Shown here piece by piece: positions 32,698 through 44,105 of a stretch of DNA of 64,000 bases. Below the pieces are notes generated by a model that did no database searches, was not told the origin of the DNA, and saw nothing but the letters and a program-made list of their open reading frames with translations. The DNA comes from Histoplasma ohiense (taxonomy: Eukaryota > Ascomycota > Eurotiomycetes > Onygenales > Ajellomycetaceae): positions 7,688,001-7,752,000 of the forward strand of contig JAEVHH010000001.1 of the NCBI GenBank assembly GCA_017607445.1, read 5' to 3'. The position numbers and the translations under genes are program-made. Each line of letters starts with the position of its first letter. Positions within the stretch are counted from its first letter, which is position 1.

Positions 32698-32944
32698 CAA
32701 TATATCAGTGCTTTGCATTCATAGACTGCTGAAATGATACTAATCTGAAGCAGTGAAAGAAGAAGAGGCTCTGAATCATGATATATATATGCAAGAGTTC
32801 AAAGATAAAAGCACAGCAATATCAATCTGTGCAAAACAGAGATCTGCTGTGAATCAGTATCAATGACTGTCACATTCTCAATGTGTACAGACAGTCTGAG
32901 ACAGATACAGTTATGAACTATCTGATCAATTTGAGCTCATCAGC
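32698..32944 (+). pseudogene. LINE-B copy 1, endonuclease N-terminal part
   Basis: Matches 43381-43613 (start of ORF2 in LINE-B copy 2), both decayed. It is interrupted at 32944 by element D and resumes at 40194. Confidence 0.75.
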
Positions 32945-35900
32945 TGTAACAGATGTACTTCGATTAATGATCTAGCACTATTCTAAATACAGATTACGAA
33001 TTGATTAAGGAAAGAAAGAGAAAAGAGATCAGAAGAAAAGGTTGTACAAAGAGGGTTCTTATAGAGAGAAGATTGAGATGGAAGAATATCAGAAGCCACC
33101 CCACAGTGGAGCACAGAGTGAAGTATGAAGTGAAAGAACATTGAGAGTTATGCAGAAGAATTGTTAGAACTACATAAGTGTGAAGTGTGAGACAGAAGAA
33201 GTTATGTGAAAGAATTGTTAGAGGCTACACAAGCACAGAGTGCAATAACAGAGATGAGTAGATGTACACAAGTGTGAAGTGTGAGACAGAAAAAGTTGGT
33301 TGTGTAAGTTAACTACTAATGAGTGCTAATCTGTCATATTATCCCCTTCTATCAGGGTGAGCAATGACTTGTAGGCATTGAGGACAGCAGTATCCTCCAA
33401 GGTGAACACAGGTTCTCAGATCAGATGATCATATTCTATCCATTTGACAAGGTATTTATAGTGGTGGTGATTGATTCTATCATCAAGAATTGCTTCAATC
33501 TCTCATTCAAGTTCATTATCTTCTTCTATAATGATGGGTGGCTGTCAGTTGGAGGTTCTCTGTGAGGGGAATGAATCCTCAGCTGCAGATTGGAGCAGAT
33601 TTGTGTGAAAGACATTGTGAATATCAGATGAAGTGTTGAGTTGATAATCATGTATGTCTAGCACCTCCATCACAGTATATTTGATGTGACAGTAATTCAG
33701 TGTACATGAGAGATGGTCTGTCTTTATGTTTTTGAGATCTAATCAGATCTTGTCTTCTACATGATATCAGATCACAGAACTTCTTTTGATGTTCACTTGA
33801 TTCTCATAATCTTGCTAAATGCTGATCATGAAAGCTTCTGCTTATTCATGAACTTTCTTAAGCTTGCTCACAATGTTATCTGTCACTTGTATGAGACTGC
33901 AGATGTACATGATTTCTCAGAGATTCTCAGAGAAGTCTAGAACTTCTAAATTGTATCTATGCAGAAGAAAGAATGAGCTTATATCTGTTGTGATAGAGTC
34001 TCAGCTGTTAATTGCAATCTTGATGTGTGATAGCAGATGACTTCAGTTGTCTTATGTGTAATTGCAGAACTTATGAAGAATATTCTTTACTGTTTGTATC
34101 ATCCTCTCTGTGACTTAATTGATCTCTGAATGATATGCTGTTGACAATTTTTGTTTGATTCTTAGCAGCTGGCATACACAGATTCAGAGTGTGCTGATGA
34201 ATTGACTGTCTCTATCTGATACAATGAATGAAGATAGACTGTGTATATGATAGAATGAGCTCTGAACAAAGACATCTGCAACTACTTCAGCATTCATTCT
34301 GTCACAGAGTTGCAGTATTACACCCTTGCTGAAATGATTGACAATGACTAGAATATTCATAGAATCTTCACTCTCAGATAGAGAAACTGCAAAATTGATT
34401 GCTATATCACATCAGATTTATTTGAGAATAGGCAGAGGTTTTAACATCTTTTTTTATTGTTCATATCATACTGTTACTGAGCCACAGTGATCACAATTGT
34501 GTACAAACTGATGTATGTTCTTTGATATGTTCAGTCAGTAGAAGTCTTGAGCTACAATGCTGTACATAATCTCACAGTCTGAGTGCTCAGTCATTGATGA
34601 GTTGTGGATTTTCTGCATGATTTGTGTTCATAGAGATTCTGAATCAGAGACTCATTGTCTGTTTCAGAAGTGTAGACATTCATCATCATCAATCAAGCAT
34701 GCTGAGATGTTCATTTTTGAATATACATCTGCAAAGAATTGAGATGCTCTGTTTTGTATGATTTCAGCAGCTTGTTGTCAGAATTCATCTGTCTCTATTG
34801 CTTGTCTTCATTGCTCTTCAAGTAAGGGGTATTGAGTATGGGATTGGTTAATGTGTATACAGGGTTCATCTGACTGTGTGGGACTTTCTATGATTGTGGG
34901 GTTGATTAATTGATGCTCTTGATGTTTCCATCTGTCATTCAGATCATTGAATGGTATATCTTGTTCTTGATAAGATAGAGCATCCACAAGGGTGTTCTCT
35001 GCTCTCAGTCAGTAGCAAATTGTGAATGAGAATCAGCTAAGAAACAATGACCAGCACATATGCCTCTCAGTGAGCTTATGAGTAATTGTGAAATATTCCA
35101 GATTCTTATGATCAGTAACAATCTCAAACCTCTCAATGCTCATGAGTTTGAACTTTCATTCTTTGAGATATTGTATGATTGCTAGAAGCTTCTTGTTGTA
35201 GATCTTGTAGTTGCATTCAGTGAAGAACATCTTTTTCAAGATGAAGATACAAGATTGTAGAACATCTTCATTATCATATTGCATCAGTGCCTCATCTATC
35301 ACATAATCTGAGATATCTGTTTTGAGAGTTGTATGCTTATCTGAATTGAATGATTGTAGTATTGAAGTGCTTGTGAATATATACTTCAGCTTTTTGAAAG
35401 CTGCATCTACTTCATCAGTCCATTGAAATACAGTGACTTTTCAGATTAGATTTGTCAGTGATTGTATGATATTGAAGAAGTTCTTAATGAATCTTTAGTA
35501 GAAGTTGACAAACTCTAGAAAACTTCTAGTCTCTTTTACTGAGACTGATGTCTCTCAGCTGAGAATTGCTTCCATCTTCTTAGAATCCATGTGTATGTCT
35601 TTTTCAGCTTTGATGATGAATTCTAGATAGATTGTAGACTTAGTCTTGAAGTCACATTTGTCAATGTCCATTTGTAGTTTAGCTTTTTATAGACAGTCAA
35701 GCACTTGTTGTATGTGCTTGCAGTATTCAGCAAACAATTCATTGATAAAGATCAGAATATCATTCATGTACACTGAAGTGATCTCATTGAGCAGATCTTG
35801 TAAGGCTCAGTTAATGTATTTCTGAAATGTACTCAGAGTGTTCACCAATTCAAAGAGGATCACAGTTCATTTGTATAATTCATAGTATGTGTGAAAGACA

Positions 35901-37215
35901 GTTAGTCATTCATCACCTTCATTAATTCTTATCTTATAGAAGGCTGCAGAGATATCAAGTTTCATAAATCATTTTGCTTTTTCTATCTATTCAAGTGTTT
36001 TATTGATGAGTGGAAGAGAGTATTGATTCTTCCACATAATTTTGTTAAGTTCTTGATAGTCAATGCAGAATTGTAAGCCTTTTTCTGATTTCTTTGCAAA
36101 TAGTACAGATGCTGCAGTGAATGAGTTGCTAATACAAATAAAGTCTTTGTTCAGTAATCTGTTGAGCATTTTTTGTAGAATAAGAAGCTCATTGTGTGAT
36201 ATACTGTAGAGAGAACTTTAGAGTAATTGTGAGTTCTTGTCATTCTTCTTAATGAGTTTGATTATATGATCTATACTGTGTTCTTGATGAGAGGGAAGCT
36301 TTTCAGCTTTCTTTTTGTTGAACATGTCTGTGAAGTCTTTGTATAATTTGAGTAGTTCTTTGTATGATTTCTTGAGATTCTTGAGTTCTAGCTTTTCTAA
36401 TGCTTTCTTGATATCTGTTATACTAGTGATGAACACTTGAATGTTCTTCTTCTTGCATGCTTGATGGGTTAGTAGCTTGAATGCTTCTGCTGATACTTGA
36501 ATGAGATCAGTGGTTCTGTTGATATTCTTTTCATAAACACAGTCACCTTCTGAAAAGATTAGACAACAGTTGTATGTGTCTATCAGAGTTTCAAATTCTG
36601 TAAGCTATGACAGACTGAGTATTAAGTTGTATTCAAGATCTTGCATTTCATATATGTAAACATTTCTTTTTTCATATTCTTCTACATTGATGTTGAACTT
36701 TATTATATTGTAGGAGGTGGATCTTCTGAGGTCATTGAATTCACTGAGCTTATATGATTCAGAAAAGGGGATACACTGAAGCTTATGCTTTTCAATCAAC
36801 TGGGTGTTTATAAGAGCATAGTGAAGAAAACCACTGTCTATCATTGCTCATATATTGACTAGACTATTTACAATAGTGGGGATTATAATCACATTCATTT
36901 ATATTTTCTATTCAAACCTTCAGCTTGCTTCTTGCTTTTTAAGCTCTCATTCATATTTTAGAGCAAGAGCTCTTTGTTTCTCTGTCCTTGTTCATTCATA
37001 GATGTAGTTGCATTCACATGCAGTGTAGAAGCTGAGACCACTGCATTGATGCACTGACTTGCAAAGTGCCTCAGTCTATTGCAATGAATGCAAACTCCTC
37101 AGATGATTTGATCAGTAACTTCTCATTTGAAGAGATCAGATATTCTCAGCTGTTCTGTGTTCACATGAGAGGTTCAATTCATGATGTCTGTGGGGGTGAT
37201 TGATGTTGTCAATGC

Positions 37216-38521
37216 TAGACTGGCCGTGTGACCATGCATGGAACTGAGACTAAATATTTCTCCAGTTCCATTATCAAATTTCTTAGTCCTGGTCCTATAT
37301 AGTGTTTATTAAATTAGTCACTTTACACTGTTTATATTATAAATCTAGTCCCAGGTCATGTTCTTCTTATAAATTACTGATTCTGGTCCCATTTGGTCCC
37401 ATTTTGTTAAAATGGGACCAAATGGGACCATGATTTACCCTATATAGATGATATAATGCTATGAGCATTACCAAAAATCATTATCTATCAAAAGAAGTTT
37501 AGTGTATTTATGCTCTAGTTCTATTTTGAACTAGTAATGATAGTGATAGATAGATTCATTGCAGTAGATAGGTTGGCAGCGATAGATTGGCAGCAATAGA
37601 TAGATTGGCAGTGGTAGGTTGATTGGCAGCAATAGATAGATTCGCTGCGGTAGATAGGTTGGCAGTGATAGATTAGCAGCAATAGATTAGCAGCGATAGA
37701 TTAGCAGCGATAGATTAGCAGCGATAGATTAGCAGTGATAGATTAGCAGCAATAGATTAGCAGTGATAGATAGATTGACAGCAGCAATAGATTAGCAGCA
37801 ATAGATTAGCAGCGATAGATTAGCAGCGATAGATAGATTGGCAGTGGTAGATAAATTGGCAGCAATGGATAGGTTGGCAGCGATAGATTAGCAGCGATAG
37901 ATTAGCAGCCATAGATAGATTGGCAGTGGTAGATAAATTGGCAGTGATAGATAGGTTGGCAGCGATAGATTAGCAGCGATAGATTAGCAGTGATAAATAG
38001 ATTGGCAGTGATAGATAGCTTAGCAGCAAGGGATAGCTTAGCAGCGAGGGATAGCTTGCAGCAATAGATAGATTGGCAGCGGCGATAGCTTAGCAGCGAG
38101 GGATAGCTTGCAGCAATAGATAGATTAGCAGTGATAGATAGCTTAGCAGCGAGGGATAGCTTAGCAGCGAGGGATAGCTTAGCAGCAATAGATTGGTTGA
38201 CAGCACTAGATAGGGGTTGATATCTCCACCAATCATATCATCAGATTGATATCTAAGATATGTATTATATAATCATCAGAACAGGACCAAACCTCAGTCA
38301 AAATCATAGTCAGTCCCAGATCATGTTCTTATTTTTGATAGTCAGTCACTTTACATGAAATATCAAGATTTATTAGTCCCATTTCACTCATGTTCTAATA
38401 ATTCTAGTCACTTTACACTCCCATTCTGATTCTGGTCCCACTGAAAATCACGCCAAGAAATGGACTGGGATCAAATCAAACCAAATCAAATATGAAATTC
38501 ATGGTCCCACTGATCAGTCTA
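37216..38521. mobile_element. hAT-like element with internal minisatellite, 8-bp TSD
   Basis: 1306 bp, ends TAGACTGGCC / GATCAGTCTA (inverted), flanked by perfect 8-bp duplications GTCAATGC (37208-37215 and 38522-38529), the duplication length of hAT transposons. No transposase frame. Left and right arms are rich in GGTCCCA/TGGGACC words; 37385-37430 forms a GGTCCCATTT...AAATGGGACC palindrome. The middle third is a tandem repeat (separate entry). It interrupts Gag of element D and is less decayed than D. Confidence 0.8.
37550..38215 (+). repeat. GATAGATTAGCAGC minisatellite
   Basis: Dozens of tandem 14- to 18-bp units such as GATAGATTAGCAGC, GATAGATAGATTGGCAGT and GATAGCTTAGCAGCGAGG, interleaved in higher-order blocks. 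Short versions occur in the related copies at 22895 and 25375, so the array belongs to the transposon family. Confidence 0.85.
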
Positions 38522-39545
38522 GTCAATGCAGTGGTAGATGTAAAGTTCTGTCTACAATTATTACAGCTTTCTTATACAGTGTTGAAACATGCAAGATTGT
38601 TGTTGAGTTGACACAAGTGAGTGCAGTAGTTGTGATAATGTGAGAGCATAAAATGCAAAATACAGAGCTTAAGCAGTTCAAAGCTGATGTGCTGATTCAG
38701 AAGATTAATTTTCACAGCATTGTCTCAGTTCTGTTCTTCTGCTTCACAGATCTTGCTATTGAACTCAGATAGATAGTTCATTAGAGAAGTATTTCACTGA
38801 CAATTTCTGTTCAGTCACTGCATTGTGTGTGTTTGCAGTGTAGAGTTCAAGAATAGAACATTCAGTTGACAGAAGACTTTTTCAGAGATACACATTTTAT
38901 ATATATATAACTCAATTCAGAGTTGAAATTTCACTAGAGTGTCTTCTTCTAGCTGACTATAAATATAGCAAATTTGTGAGAACAGAGAGTCTATCACAGA
39001 CTCATCTTCTTTAAACTTAATTTTTATCTTTTATTTTCAGATTAAATAGATTAAGAGCTTTTCTGTGAACTTGTTGAGAAGAGAAAGATGTTCTTTTCTT
39101 TTGTATACAGAGAGTGTTGATATCTGTATAATTTCTGATGTATTTATATTCAGATGATTCAGTTGTTGTTGAAGCTCTGCCATCTGCAAGAATTACTGCT
39201 GAAGAAAATTATGAAGCTCAGCATTATCTTCAGCAAGACTTCAGTTCTCACTTATGAAGAGATGTTTGTAATTCATTTTGTTATTGTATAAGATTATAAT
39301 TCTAAATTCTGATAGCTTGAAGATCAGAAGATTCAGTTTTTATTCTTGAAGAAAATACTTTGTAAATACTTGAGCTTCTTCACAGCACTATCACAGTGAT
39401 GCAGCTTTGTAGAACTTTGAAAATTGCAGATGTTATCACAACAACACAGCTTTGTAAAGACTTGATAACTTATTCTTAACTTGAGCATCTGAGTGCAATT
39501 GTAAACATAGAACACTCAGATCAACACAGATGAATCAATTTGTAA

Positions 39546-40193
39546 TGTAATAAGCATACTTCAATTAACAATCTAACACTATTCTAAATACAGATTACAA
39601 ATTGATTAAAGAAAGAAAGAGAAAAAAGATCAGAAGAAAAGGTTGTACAAAGAGAGTTTTTATAGAGAGAAGATTGAGATGAAAGAATATCAGAAGCCAC
39701 CCCACAGTGGAGTACAGAGCAGAGTACAGAGTGGAAGAACATTGAGGGTTACACAGAAGAATCATTAGAACTACACAAGCGCGGAGTGTGAGACAGAAGG
39801 GGTTACACAGAAGAATCATGAACTTGCCAAGTAGATACCTTCGGGCGGACCTACTACCTGATTTAGCTTATTGTTTCTGGGCTGGAAACCTGTATTGCGT
39901 GTACCAATTCTGTCTTTCATTAATTTTCCTATGTTCTTGTTATTCTTGGCGCTGTTCAACACTAAGCATTCCTCCGGTATAACCAACTCTTGCCTGTATT
40001 TAACATCACACAAGGACTCGTCATAAGCGCTGCTTGCATACGAGTATAACGGAAGAATAATAATAATAATAATTAGAGGCTACGCGAGCGCGGAGTGCAA
40101 TAACAGAGATGAGTAGGTGTACGCGAGTGTGGAGTGTGAGGCAGAAGGGGTTGGTTGCATAAGTTAACTACTAACAGGTGCTAACCCGTCATA
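39546..40193 (-). repeat. Element D 5' LTR with SINE-like insert
   Basis: Pairs with the 394-bp LTR at 32945 once the ~255 bp at 39818-40072 are removed. The distal ~120 bp after the insert keep CpG (GCTACGCGAGCGCGG), unlike the proximal part. Confidence 0.85.
39818..40072 (+). mobile_element. SINE-like or short LINE insert
   Basis: About 255 bp of undecayed, CpG-containing sequence, absent from the partner LTR, ending GGAAGAATAATAATAAT. LINE-A copies end with the closely similar GAAGAAT(AAT)n. No tRNA-like A/B box is obvious, and no clear target duplication. A minus-strand 65-codon frame (39816-40013) has no motif I know. I infer a small element mobilised by LINE-A machinery. Confidence 0.45.
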
Positions 40194-41292
40194 CCAGCCC
40201 ACTGTCTGATAGATGGGGATTTCAATGTATAATATGATGTCTTTGAATCAGAGACAGTGAATCTGCACTAAGAAGAAGAGCTTGTTCAGTGAGTCAGTGA
40301 ACATAAGATGAACTTTGTAGAAGAGATAGATGTTTCAACTTATACAGCAGATCATATAATTGATCTCATCTTCTTCAATGTAATCTTTGCTTCCACTTCA
40401 GTGTGTCAACATTTACACTGCAGCTCAGATCATCAGTCTATAATTACTATACTGTCAACAACATCTCAGATACAGCAGAGCAGTGCTCAGATCAAAATTA
40501 CAGACTCTCAACTGAAGCTCTTTGCAGATTTTATCAGAGATTTCATGATGAACATATCTTACTCAGATAGAGTTGAAAATGTGGCACAGTTTGATGATCT
40601 GACTCAGTGCTTCACTCAGAATCTTCTGGCTGCAGCTCAGACAGTCAGTAAGTCAATGCAATAAGAACAGACTACAGTTCTCTGATGAACAGCAGACTGC
40701 TGAAGAATACATCAAAAGCTCATCACTCATCAGACAGAGACTGCAAAGCATCAGTTCAAAGACACAGTGTGTAAGATCAAGTGTGTATATTGAAAACAGA
40801 TAATCAATGAGATTAGAGATGGCAGAGATCTGTATCAAATGATAGTATGATATAAGCTGAAACTCAATCTCAGAGTATCTTCTCTGATGATTGAGAATCA
40901 GATTATAGAAGAGACAGTTGTCAAAGTTGAAACACTTCAACAAATCATTCTAAAATGATACAACTCAGTCAATGATCTGAAGTACAACTTATTGAACAAT
41001 GAGCACTGAAGCAGCATGAGAAATCTACTCTGAAATTCTCAGATTGAAATGAAGAAGATAGAGTGCAACATCATTAAAGTACAGAGTATCTTTTCAGATA
41101 TGAATGAAATCACAGTGCAGCTGCTCAAAATATACTGACAGTATGTGTTTCTCTTTGTACAGCAGTTATACAACTGCTGTCTTCAGCTCTGCCACTTCTC
41201 ACAAATCTGAAAGCTGGCAAAGATGGCAATGATATTCAAGATAGATAAGAGAAATAGAAGCTCAGTCTACTTCTGAATATAGCTGTCTACAT
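40194..41292 (+). pseudogene. LINE-B copy 1, endonuclease end and linker
   Basis: Continues from 32944. The decayed APE-type endonuclease reads DGDFNV near 40212 in one frame, then DHIIDLIFFN and HCSSDHQSIITIL (40308-40664 frame); SDH is the conserved catalytic motif of this nuclease family. The linker toward RT follows with stops. RT itself is not seen; the copy ends where the next one begins at about 41293. Confidence 0.7.
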
Positions 41293-43380
41293 TCTTACAA
41301 CTACCCACAAATGTAGAGGTACATTTGAATTTTCCACTTTTCCAACTGTTTTTCATATAATTTTAACTCTTCAACTCATTCAATATCATTGCACACTCTC
41401 TGTGATTACTCTATATGTGTGTACTGCACAGATTGAGTGGTCATGGAGCTCTCAATGCTCTCTCATTCATTCAAGAACATTGACATGGCCTACATCAGAT
41501 CACTGAAGCTGAAGTCACTGATCAATTTTGTTACTGAAAAGACTGATAAGAGACAGAGAAAGACTGTTACAATGTCTTCTTCAGTTCTCAAAGAAGTCAG
41601 TGACAGCATTCTCACAGTCATCTCTCAGCTGCAGAAACAGTTTGAGAAGACTCAACAGCAACAAAATCTATAACAGAAGACTTTCATCAGATTGACAAAG
41701 ACTCTGAACAGCTGAGTTGAGAAGAAAAAACAGTCAGTCAATCAGAACTTTGTTTTAGTCTTCTGTAAAAGATTCATCACATATATAACAGCAGATCTGA
41801 GTGTAGCATCAACTCTGAAAGAAAGTGCTACTCTAAATACTCATCCACAGTCAAATTCAGTGAAGACAACTGCAAGAAAGTTGACTATCTGAATAAGCAT
41901 TGTGCAGAAGAAGAAAAACTCTGTTCTCTCTGAAGCTATCTCTGTCAAAACTACAGCTTTCTCAGCTGACAGAGCTAGTGAAGCCAGTCTGCAGCTCAAG
42001 AACATCAGTCAGTCAAGAAGCTTCACAGAGAATACAAAACAGCAGAAGAACTCACAAATTCTCATCATTCTTCAGTCAGAGAAATGAGTCACTCAATTGC
42101 AGCTATATACTGTGCAGCAGATGATCATTACAAATATTCAGAGAATGAAGAATATAGCTAATATACTGAAGATGAAGCTCATCAGAATAGATTGAGCAAT
42201 TATATCAAACAACAGAAACATACACAATGCTCTGATCATTGAGAAGACAGTGATTACACTCTGTGAAGTTTTTGAGATCACAGAGATTCAGCTATCAGAG
42301 CAGTCAAACAATTATACTATTTCAGAGATTTCAGAATTTGTTCAGAACTGAGAAGAGATAAGAATCTCTATAGATAAAATAATTGAGAAAGAGATTCTGA
42401 CTCAGACAAAGATAAAATCAGTGAGCTGTCAATTCTCACAATATAGAGTGAATCTTAAGATGAGAAAGATTATATGAATTGTCTTCTTTCTCACTCTGAT
42501 AAAAGACTTCTCACTCTTCAATATCAGTGAGAGGATCAGACTCATTGAGAAAAGATCACTGACAGTGAGACATGACTCAGAATATCAGAGATACTATCAT
42601 TTATCAAAATATATATGACTGATGAGATGCTTCAACTGCAGCAAGCCCACAAGCCAGTATGAGAGATCAACAGATGTGAAGTGTAAGAGAGCATCATAAT
42701 ATATCAACTGCTGTTAACTCTATTCAGCTGAATATCAGCACTGCTCTGCTGTATTCAGATATGTGAATGACATTCTCAGACATCTAACTCAAAAGAAGCT
42801 AGCAGCTGTCCACTGTCTTGATGACAGATGTCACAGAGATGCTCAGAAGTGGCAATCACTGTCAGCACAGTCAGCATCAATAATTACAGTGATGATATCT
42901 ACATCATTCACTCAATCAACTCAGTCAACACAGCTCATCAAGCTAGCACTCTGTAAATGAATAACTATTCAGAGCTTCATCAGTGAAGAGAATGCTATCT
43001 GACAGATGACTCACATCAGACAACACTCAGTTCACACAGCAGAACAGCAGCACAGTTAAGTAATCAAAAAATAGTCTAGTCTCAGTATACAGAAAACAGA
43101 TCTGAGACTCTTTAATCTTATTCTGTAGATGAACTTTGACAGCAGCTCATCAAGTGACTTCTTATACTAGAATATCAACATCAGTGATACAGCTGATGCT
43201 GCAAAAACAATCAGCAGAAAAATCACTCTCTACAAATTTTCTGAGTAAATACAGTCAGAGTAGTCTTCTGTCACACAGCAGCTCTACAGCTTGCTTTTAA
43301 ACAGAGCTGTAAAGTGATCTGTATACAGAAGCTGTACACACACTCTGACATCAAGATTTTTAATCACTCAGTATATGAGT
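41293..43380 (+). pseudogene. LINE-B copy 2, 5' end and ORF1
   Basis: The 5' region (ACAACTACCCACAAATG...) also occurs at 60848 in reverse, marking the family's 5' end. A decayed ORF1 follows: a helical segment (ISQLQKQFEKTQQQQNL near 41620), basic Ser/Gln/Lys-rich sequence, and a CCHC-like CFNCSKPTSQYERS near 42628, as in LINE nucleic-acid-binding ORF1 proteins. Many TGA/TAG stops. Confidence 0.65.
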
Positions 43381-44105
43381 GCTTTACACTCATAGACTGC
43401 TGAGATGATATTAATCTGAAGTAATGAGAGGAGAAGAGACTCTGAATCATGATATACATACACAAAAGTTCAAAGATAAGAACACAGCAACACTGATCTG
43501 TGCAAAACAGAGATCTGCTGTGAATCAGTATCAATGACTGTCACATTCTCAATGTGTACAAACAGTCTGAGACAGACACAGTCATGAACTATCTGATCAA
43601 TTTGAGCTCATCAGTCTGCTGTCTGATAGATGGGAATTTCAATGTATGATATGATGTCTTTGAATCAGAGACAGCAAATCTGCACTGAGAAAAAGAGCTT
43701 GTTCAGTGAGTCAGTGAACACAGAATGAACTTTGTGAAAGAGATAGATATTTCAACTTATACAACAGATTATATAATTGATCTCATCTTCTTCAATATGA
43801 TTTTTGCTTTCACTTCAGTACATCAAGATTTACACTGCAGCTCAGATCATCAGTCTATAATTACTATATTATCAACAATATCTCAAACACAGCAGAGCAG
43901 TGCTCAGATCAAGATCACAGACTCTCAGCTGAAGCTCTTTGCAGATTTTGTCAGAGATCTCATAATGAATATATTTTACTCAGATAGAGTTGAGAATGCA
44001 GTACAGTTTGATAATCTGATTCAGTGCTTCACTCAAAATCTTCTGACTGCAACTCAGACAGTCAGTAAGTCAGTGCAACAAAAACAGACTACAGTTCTCT
44101 GATTT
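43381..44105 (+). pseudogene. LINE-B copy 2, endonuclease part of ORF2
   Basis: Parallel to 32698-32944 plus 40194-40690. The frame 43725-44102 keeps DYIIDLIFFNMIF and HCSSDHQSIITIL. The match to copy 1 stops near 44105 at a (TTTG)n stretch, so RT is absent. Confidence 0.7.

Larger units (their letters stand above)
33339..39545 (-). pseudogene. Element D gag-pol remnant
   Basis: Recognisable on the minus strand: protease/N-Pol 36605-36844 (MIDSGFLHYALINTQLIEKH), linker 36218-36436, RT start 35987-36169 (LLNKDFICISNS), later RT and RNase H at about 35100-35900, and integrase at about 33900-34600. The Gag knuckle region is near 37050, and the rest of Gag follows the hAT insert at 38530-39270. 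Dense C-to-T decay and many stops. Confidence 0.85.
32945..40193 (-). mobile_element. Element D: decayed chromovirus with two inserts
   Basis: Minus-strand copy with short-type LTRs: 32945-33338 (394 bp) and 39546-40193 (648 bp because of a ~255-bp insert). Both LTRs start TATGAC instead of TGTGAC. Target duplication TCAGC (32940-32944) / CCAGC (40194-40198), one decayed base apart. The interior holds chromodomain, integrase, RNase H, RT and protease remnants, and Gag interrupted by a hAT-like element. It sits inside the endonuclease of LINE-B copy 1. Confidence 0.9.

Noticed and set aside
37550..38215. CRISPR-like regular repeats
   Set aside because: Units are directly adjacent with no unique spacers, variable in length, in a eukaryotic transposon; a minisatellite.
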